A stretch of DNA of 10,592 bases. Source: an uncultured Clostridia bacterium (GTDB lineage: Bacteria; Bacillota; Clostridia; Oscillospirales; CAG-272). The stretch lies in the NCBI GenBank assembly GCA_937893945.1, contig CALCTA010000113.1, forward strand, positions 1 to 10,592. Direction: 5' to 3'. The notes under the pieces were generated by a model. That model was not told where the DNA came from. It did no database searches and worked only from the letters and a program-made list of their open reading frames with translations. Below, one piece after another: positions 6,754 to 10,592 of this stretch. How positions within the stretch are numbered: position 1 is the stretch's first letter; each line of letters opens with the position of its first letter. A program made the position numbers and the translations under genes.

Positions 6754-7647
6754 ATGAAGGGTATCATTTTGGCAGGCGGATCGGGAACGAGACTTTATCC
6801 GTTGACGATGGTTACAAGTAAGCAGCTGTTGCCTATATACGATAAGCCGATGATCTATTATCCGCTAAGCGTTTTGATGCTTGCGGGTATCAAGGATATA
6901 TTGATAATCTCGACTTCCGAGGATACTCCGAGATTTGAGCAGCTCTTGGGTAACGGCGAAAAGTTTGGAATAAATTTGTCATATGCCGTTCAGCCTTCTC
7001 CCGACGGTCTTGCGCAGGCGTTTATCATTGGCGAGGAATTTATCGGTAACGATCCTTGCGCTATGATACTTGGAGACAATATTTTCTACGGTGCGGGACT
7101 CTCAAAGCATCTGCAGAACTCCGTAAAGCGCGCAGAGGAGGGAATTGCGACAGTTTACGGCTATTACGTAAAGGATCCCGAGCGATTTGGAATAGTGGAG
7201 CTTGACGATGATAACAATGCGATAAGCATAGAAGAAAAGCCCTCAAATCCCAAGTCGAACTATTGCGTTACTGGGCTGTATTTCTACCCGAGCGGAGTGA
7301 GCGCGCTTGCAAATCAGGTCAAGCCCTCTGTAAGAGGAGAACTTGAGATAACCTCGCTCAATAATATGTATCTTGATGCCAAAAAGCTTCACGTAACCAC
7401 GCTCGGCCGCGGATATTCCTGGCTTGATACGGGAACACACGAGTCGCTTGTTGACGCTTCCAATTATATAAAGATATTGGAGGATCATCAGGGCATTAAG
7501 GTGTGCTGCCCCGAGGAGATCGCATTCAGAAACGGATGGATAGACCGTGATACGTTGATAGCTTCAGGTGAAAAGATGTCCAAGAATCAGTACGGTCAGC
7601 ATCTTCTCAACGTTGCTAAGGGCAAGATAAGACACAGTGATAAATAA
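6754..7647 (+). CDS. rfbA: Glucose-1-phosphate thymidylyltransferase RfbA/RmlA
   Basis: A 297-residue enzyme matching the usual length for RmlA. It joins glucose-1-phosphate and dTTP to give dTDP-glucose plus pyrophosphate in the cytoplasm. Diagnostic residues are GGSGTRLYPLT (8-18) with Lys23 in SKQLLP, YDKP (29-32), the metal-binding Asp108 in ILGDNIFYG, EEKP (160-163), and Asp225 in SWLDTGTHESL. AGGAG at 6741-6745 precedes ATG 6754 by 8 bases; the gap from the previous stop is 16 bp. It feeds RfbB immediately downstream. It lacks the C-terminal hexapeptide domain of GlmU-like or long-form enzymes, so the RmlA assignment is strong. Confidence 0.96.
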   Translation: MKGIILAGGSGTRLYPLTMVTSKQLLPIYDKPMIYYPLSVLMLAGIKDILIISTSEDTPRFEQLLGNGEKFGINLSYAVQPSPDGLAQAFIIGEEFIGNDPCAMILGDNIFYGAGLSKHLQNSVKRAEEGIATVYGYYVKDPERFGIVELDDDNNAISIEEKPSNPKSNYCVTGLYFYPSGVSALANQVKPSVRGELEITSLNNMYLDAKKLHVTTLGRGYSWLDTGTHESLVDASNYIKILEDHQGIKVCCPEEIAFRNGWIDRDTLIASGEKMSKNQYGQHLLNVAKGKIRHSDK

Positions 7648-7659
7648 AAGGAGATAAAT

Positions 7660-8679
7660 ATGACAGTAATCGTAACAGGCGGAGCAGGCTTTATAGGCTC
7701 TAACTTCGTATATTATATGCTCGATAAGCATCCCGAGTACCGCATCGTGTGTGTGGATTGCCTGACTTATGCAGGTAATCTTTCCACGCTTGATAAGGCT
7801 CTTGAAAATCCAAACTTCCGCTTTTGTAAGACTAATATCTGCGACAGAGAGGGAATATATCAAATATTTGAAGAGGAGCATCCTGATATAGTAGTCAATT
7901 TTGCGGCAGAGAGCCACGTTGACCGCTCGATAGATAACCCCGAGGTCTTTTTGCAGACCAATATTCTCGGAACGCAGGTTATGATGGACGCTTGCAGAAA
8001 ATACGGAATTACAAGATATCACCAGGTATCTACCGACGAGGTATATGGCGATCTTCCGCTCGACAGACCCGATCTTTTCTTTACAGAGGAGACTCCCATA
8101 CACACAAGCTCACCGTATTCCAGCTCTAAAGCAGGCGCGGATCTTTTAGTGCTTGCATACCATCGCACGTTCGGATTGCCCGTAACCATAAGCCGTTGCT
8201 CGAATAACTACGGCCCTTATCATTTTCCCGAGAAGCTTATTCCTCTTATGATCGCAAACGCGCTTAACGACAAGCCACTTCCCGTGTACGGAAAGGGCGA
8301 GAACGTAAGAGATTGGCTGTACGTTGAGGATCACTGTAAGGCTATAGATCTCATCATACACAAGGGCAGAGTAGGTGAGGTATATAACGTCGGTGGGCAT
8401 AATGAAATGGCTAATATCGATATCGTAAAGCTTATCTGTAAAAAGTTAGATAAGCCCGAGAGCCTTATCACCTACGTAGCGGATAGAAAAGGACACGATA
8501 TGCGTTATGCGATAGATCCGACTAAGATACACCAAGAGCTTGGCTGGCTTCCCGAAACGAAATTTGCCGACGGAATCGACAAAACAATAAAATGGTATCT
8601 TGAAAACAGAGAATGGTGGACGAATATAATCAACGGGGAATACCGCGATTATTACGAAAAGCACTATTCGCAGAGATAA
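7660..8679 (+). CDS. rfbB: dTDP-glucose 4,6-dehydratase RfbB/RmlB
   Basis: A 339-residue extended short-chain dehydrogenase/reductase that turns dTDP-glucose into dTDP-4-keto-6-deoxyglucose with tightly bound NAD+. Visible features are the N-terminal TGGAGFIGSNF Rossmann motif (6-16), AAESHVDRSI (82-91), the catalytic triad region STDEVYG (Thr125, Asp126, Glu127), the Tyr153-x3-Lys157 pair in SPYSSSKAGAD, and RCSNNYGPYHFPEKLIP. AAGGAG at 7648-7653 sits 6 bases before the ATG. It is the last gene of the operon and is followed within 12 bp by a hairpin. No rfbC or rfbD follows, so its product is probably channelled to the FdtA-like isomerase and FdtB upstream instead of to rhamnose. Confidence 0.97.
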   Translation: MTVIVTGGAGFIGSNFVYYMLDKHPEYRIVCVDCLTYAGNLSTLDKALENPNFRFCKTNICDREGIYQIFEEEHPDIVVNFAAESHVDRSIDNPEVFLQTNILGTQVMMDACRKYGITRYHQVSTDEVYGDLPLDRPDLFFTEETPIHTSSPYSSSKAGADLLVLAYHRTFGLPVTISRCSNNYGPYHFPEKLIPLMIANALNDKPLPVYGKGENVRDWLYVEDHCKAIDLIIHKGRVGEVYNVGGHNEMANIDIVKLICKKLDKPESLITYVADRKGHDMRYAIDPTKIHQELGWLPETKFADGIDKTIKWYLENREWWTNIINGEYRDYYEKHYSQR

Positions 8680-8684
8680 AAGAA

Positions 8685-8725
8685 AAGCAAAAACGGACAC
8701 CGTTTGGTGTCCGTTTAGCTTTGGT
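8685..8725. terminator. Intrinsic terminator between convergent rfbB and lipoprotein genes
   Basis: An 11-bp perfect stem, AAACGGACACC (8691-8701) with GGTGTCCGTTT (8706-8716), has loop GTTT and an outer AAAGC/GCTTT extension. Read on the minus strand it is followed by T-rich TTTTTGCTTTTC, so it is strongest for the lipoprotein transcript; on the + strand the T-tract (TTTAGCTTT) is weaker but likely serves rfbB. The hairpin and flanks recur at 10321-10358. Confidence 0.88.
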
Positions 8726-8752
8726 GGGGGAGATCTGCTTCGCTACGCTCAG
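8722..8752 (-). repeat. tRNA 3'-end-like tail fused to an 18-bp repeat
   Basis: On the minus strand the 18-bp repeat (8752-8735, + strand CTGCTTCGCTACGCTCAG) leads into AGATCTCCCCCACCA, then the terminator. CTCCCCCACCA looks like the acceptor 3' strand plus CCA of a tRNA, perhaps tRNA-Tyr from memory of Firmicute sequences; only about 11 bases support this. The same repeat sits beside a clearer tRNA-Leu tail at 10192-10231. Confidence 0.5.
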
Positions 8753-8761
8753 TAGAAAGCC

Positions 8762-10036
8762 TCAACCCTTACCGTACATATAATACGGTGAAATGATTTC
8801 TCCGGTATATTTATCTATCCAATCGAGTGAGTAATGGACGTAATGATCATTTACAAGCTTTTTAATGACTATGGTGTAAACATGATCCGGAGCTTCCTCG
8901 TCAAGATCAAGCTCAATGCGATAATTGATTCCTTCCTTATCAAAATCAATATATTCACGATAATTCTTTGAAATTTCTATCGCTTCATCGAGCGAAAGGC
9001 ACTTGCCGTTTGCCGCTATCTCTTCGGGTGTTGTAATTTCTCCCGTAAAAGCATTTACCAATATTTGATCTTTTTCCTTGACAAAGCGAGGCGGCATACA
9101 TTCATATCCCTCTTGAGCCCTTGAGTAGTGTTCTTCTTGAAGGGAAAAGCGATAATAATCCGTGTCAGAGCTTGGTATGTCGATCAACACTATTCTGTTG
9201 GTCCAAATATTTCCGACACCGTAATCTCTACTTCCGTCCTGGTTATCCCAATAATCGTTTGCTAAGTTCCAAGCCTGTTCTGCATTGATGGGATACAAGG
9301 GCGTCAGGTCAAGATAAGAAAAATCCATTGCTTCTGTGCGAAAGCCGTCACGGTAATTATGATATTCTTTAGCCGTAACAGCTTTTCCATCTACAAAATA
9401 TTCACATTGCATAGGATCTTTGAGACTGTAGAGGGATCTTACGTTCAAGGATTCTCCGTCAAAGGTGATTTTGCTGAGTCCGCACTCCATCGTCGATGAG
9501 TCGGGATAAATAGCCCAATAAAACGTTCCGTCCGTATTGAATTTATAATAATCACAGCCATTCAAACAATAACTGTACACTTTGTCGTTATAGCAGCGTA
9601 AAATGATGTACTCCTGATCGGAATATTTAATAACGAATTCTCTGATACCGTCTCCATCCACGTCCAGCGACGCTTTTTCGAGCAATTTACACTCTTCTAA
9701 TCTTGTGTTATTGCTTGGAAAATGATAGTCCTTCAATTTTATCTCGCCTAAGTGCTCGTCAATTATGCAGGCCTCTCCCTTAATTACCGCGGTGTACATT
9801 TGCATAGCGATATAGTTTTCTTGGGTTCTTTCAAAAATAGGCTCGTCAGTGGTCGTATCATCGTCTGTATCCGCATTATTGTCCGTAGCCGTATCATCGA
9901 AAGGTTGAGTGGCATTTTGCTCTTTATTCGCGCTATCATCGGTTGAAGTAACAGTATCGGTTTCCTTATCAACGTTACACGAAAATAGTGATAGCATCAT
10001 TAGCAGACAAAGCAAAAAGGCGATGTGTTTTTTCAT
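8762..10036 (-). CDS. Predicted secreted lipoprotein, larger paralogue with two PepSY-like units
   Basis: The 424-residue protein begins MKKHIAFLLC with signal peptide and lipobox LFSC (lipidated Cys20), then an acidic Asp/Thr-rich linker (21-66). Residues 123-136 (SLDVDGDGIREFVI) align with the DMDGDSYDELVI loop of the first lipoprotein, followed by similar blocks (KVYSY, TDGTFYW, EYFVDGKAVT). Two C-terminal units, about 251-337 (ending AFTGEITTP) and 348-417 (ending KYTGEIISP), resemble PepSY-type domains; the first lipoprotein has one. AAGGAG at 10049-10044 precedes ATG 10036. It is convergent with rfbB and shares the terminator at 8685-8725. Its promoter matches that of the first lipoprotein, suggesting co-regulation. 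It is a surface protein of unknown function; calcium binding is only suggested by the DxDGD loop. Confidence 0.85.
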   Translation of the reverse strand: MKKHIAFLLCLLMMLSLFSCNVDKETDTVTSTDDSANKEQNATQPFDDTATDNNADTDDDTTTDEPIFERTQENYIAMQMYTAVIKGEACIIDEHLGEIKLKDYHFPSNNTRLEECKLLEKASLDVDGDGIREFVIKYSDQEYIILRCYNDKVYSYCLNGCDYYKFNTDGTFYWAIYPDSSTMECGLSKITFDGESLNVRSLYSLKDPMQCEYFVDGKAVTAKEYHNYRDGFRTEAMDFSYLDLTPLYPINAEQAWNLANDYWDNQDGSRDYGVGNIWTNRIVLIDIPSSDTDYYRFSLQEEHYSRAQEGYECMPPRFVKEKDQILVNAFTGEITTPEEIAANGKCLSLDEAIEISKNYREYIDFDKEGINYRIELDLDEEAPDHVYTIVIKKLVNDHYVHYSLDWIDKYTGEIISPYYMYGKG

Positions 10037-10067
10037 TTAAAGACTCCTTATTTTTTACTGTAAGGTC

Positions 10068-10147
10068 AGTATAACACACCCCCAAAAGCGTGTCAATATG
10101 GTGGGGAAAAGTTTTTTTAAAAGGCACTTTTTGAGCTCAAAGTGGTG
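10068..10147 (-). promoter_or_regulatory. Sigma-A promoter of the minus-strand lipoprotein, with conserved upstream block
   Basis: On the minus strand TTGACA is at 10096-10091 and TATACT at 10073-10068, spacer 17 bp, with TG one base before the -10. The A/T-rich block and C-run upstream (10147-10097) match 21-71 of the window in inverted orientation, and the spacer end (GGTGTG) is also shared. The -10 to ATG distance is 31 bases, the same as in the first lipoprotein gene. Confidence 0.85.
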
Positions 10148-10164
10148 AAGAAATCCTAAAAAAC

Positions 10165-10184
10165 AAAAAAGGAGCTGATGCTCC
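10165..10184 (-). terminator. Intrinsic terminator following a tRNA-Leu tail
   Basis: On the minus strand GGAGC-ATCA-GCTCC (10184-10171) is followed by six T, then GTTTTTT. It lies 7 bases past the encoded CCA of the short tRNA-Leu tail at 10192-10212 and just upstream of the lipoprotein promoter, so it insulates that promoter from transcription coming from the right. Confidence 0.85.
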
Positions 10185-10191
10185 CGTTTTG

Positions 10192-10212
10192 TTGGTGCGG
10201 GTAACAGGACTT
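10192..10212 (-). repeat. Short tRNA-Leu 3'-end copy (21-bp direct repeat)
   Basis: These 21 bases are identical to 10355-10375. On the minus strand they read AAGTCCTGTTACCCGCACCA, the T-arm 3' side, acceptor strand and CCA of tRNA-Leu. The copy is cut inside the T loop and joined, after one base, to the 18-bp repeat at 10214-10231. Confidence 0.85.
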
Positions 10213-10213
10213 A

Positions 10214-10231
10214 CTGCTTCGCTACGCTCAG
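10214..10231. repeat. 18-bp dispersed repeat, second copy
   Basis: CTGCTTCGCTACGCTCAG is identical to 8735-8752. Both copies lie directly against the broken end of a tRNA 3' tail in the same orientation. Internal symmetry is weak (CTG/CAG ends), so it is called a repeat and not a REP palindrome. Confidence 0.8.
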
Positions 10232-10233
10232 CG

Positions 10234-10290
10234 GCAAGTTTGTCTTGGCGGCTAAAGTCGCCATTTGCTTTGCAAAACGCCAAACGTTGC
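10234..10290. repeat. Palindrome-rich intergenic stretch
   Basis: Several inverted pairs nest here: GCAAGTTTG (10234-10242) with CAAACGTTGC (10281-10290, one extra base); TTGGCG (10245-10250) with CGCCAA (10278-10283); GGCG with CGCC (10259-10262) as an alternative; and TTTGC-TTT-GCAAA (10264-10276). No open reading frame with a ribosome binding site is convincing. It could be a small mobile repeat or a structured transcript. Confidence 0.6.
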
Positions 10291-10320
10291 AGGCAGGTTA
10301 TGCGCATCTGTTACCTCAAA

Positions 10321-10350
10321 GCAAAAACGGACACCGGTTGGTGTCCGTTT
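10321..10350 (-). terminator. Intrinsic terminator of the truncated tRNA-Leu gene
   Basis: The 11-bp stem AAACGGACACC (10325-10335) with GGTGTCCGTTT (10340-10350), loop GGTT, is followed on the minus strand by TTTTTGCTTTG. It starts 5 bases past the CCA end of the tRNA fragment. It is almost identical, flanks included, to the terminator at 8685-8725. Confidence 0.85.
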
Positions 10351-10355
10351 AGCTT

Positions 10356-10409
10356 TGGTGCGGGTAACAGGACTTGAACCTGCACGAAGGTAACCTCACT
10401 AGAACCTGA
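10356..10409 (-). pseudogene. 3' half of tRNA-Leu(CAG), truncated at the anticodon loop
   Basis: On the minus strand this 54-base stretch reads TCAGGTTCTAG (anticodon CAG, 3' anticodon stem), the long class II variable arm TGAGGTTACCTTCG, the T arm GCAGG-TTCAAGT-CCTGT, acceptor strand ACCCGC, discriminator A and encoded CCA. The 5' acceptor strand, D arm and 5' anticodon stem are missing: beyond 10409 a tRNA would continue toward a CTAG stem, but unrelated sequence begins. It cannot fold into a complete tRNA. The anticodon is read from where the loop should lie. Confidence 0.85.
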
Positions 10410-10592
10410 TGGTAACGTCACCTCGGTGAAAGGTTAGCTCGTGTAAATAGTGTAACAGTCGCAATTAACCCCAAAGGAAAAATTCGCTTTGGAAGGGAGT
10501 TAAAATTGTTGTTACAGGACAACTTGCAAGGCTATGAATGTCTAACGCTGCAATAGTGGAATATGTAATAGGGTACATGGTAAAATATGAAC
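10410..10592 (+). other. Structured RNA-like sequence, possibly a group II intron domain I fragment
   Basis: There is no protein-coding signal. A long imperfect hairpin spans 10453-10514: TAACA/TGTTA, GCAA/TTGT, TTAAC/GTTAA and CCAAAG (10471-10476)/CTTTGG (10487-10492). The purine-rich joining segments and the run AACCCCAAAGG...GGAAGGGAGTT followed by GAATGTCTAACG resemble, from memory, the 5' domain of bacterial group II introns read on the + strand, but no GTGYG 5' boundary is seen and the sequence leaves the window. The intron identity is tentative; the folding potential is directly visible. Confidence 0.35.

Noticed and set aside
6738..8679. Dedicated dTDP-rhamnose pathway
   Set aside because: Only rfbA and rfbB are present; rfbC and rfbD are missing and the neighbours are amino-sugar enzymes.
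10189..10377. 62-codon open frame on the + strand
   Set aside because: It runs through tRNA tails, the 18-bp repeat, palindromes and a terminator; no ribosome binding site or protein character.
10410..10592. Group I intron in the tRNA-Leu anticodon loop (minus strand)
   Set aside because: The position is suggestive, but I see no P/Q/R/S core elements on the minus strand, and the folded stem reads more naturally on the + strand.

Overview
The window looks like chromosomal DNA from a low-to-moderate-GC Firmicute of class Clostridia, probably an uncultured gut or rumen Oscillospirales- or Lachnospirales-like organism. The basis is strong AGGAGG-type ribosome binding sites, textbook sigma-A promoters with 17-bp spacers, Gram-positive-style lipoprotein signal peptides (LLSC, LFSC), intrinsic hairpin/T-tract terminators, and a class II tRNA-Leu remnant with encoded CCA. 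The lineage is inferred from style and protein flavour, not from a marker gene.

Layout. (1) 21-2012, + strand: a sigma-A promoter drives a predicted lipoprotein (132-1091) and, 27 bp on, a PHP-domain phosphoesterase with a TTG start (1119-1973), closed by an intrinsic terminator. (2) 2082-8679, + strand: one promoter heads six tightly packed genes: glycosyltransferase, Wzx-type flippase, DegT/FdtB aminotransferase, a fused GNAT acetyltransferase-FdtA-like 3,4-ketoisomerase, RfbA and RfbB. (3) 8685-8752: a terminator and short repeats. (4) 8762-10036, - strand: a second lipoprotein, paralogous to the first, under a promoter block matching the first gene's at 48 of 57 gap-free positions upstream of and including the -35. 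(5) 10160-10592: no protein gene. It holds two further terminators, two tRNA-Leu 3'-end fragments, a palindrome-rich stretch and a structured, possibly group-II-intron-like RNA running off the window.

How the genes work together. RfbA and RfbB convert glucose-1-phosphate to dTDP-4-keto-6-deoxyglucose. The rhamnose genes rfbC and rfbD are absent. Instead an FdtA-like isomerase domain moves the keto group from C4 to C3, FdtB aminates C3, and the fused GNAT domain probably N-acylates the amine. The predicted product is a dTDP-3-acylamino-3,6-dideoxyhexose (Fuc3NAc or Qui3NAc type). The glycosyltransferase and flippase would place the sugar on a lipid-linked glycan and move it across the membrane. 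No initiating transferase, polymerase or ligase is present, so this is a compact module that needs partners elsewhere.

Most worth a second look: the GNAT-FdtA fusion with an H-A-N instead of H-A-H active-site signature; the two inverted paralogous lipoproteins with matched promoters bracketing the sugar operon; and three truncated tRNA 3' tails, each still carrying a terminator, two of them fused to the same 18-bp repeat and the third to a structured RNA.
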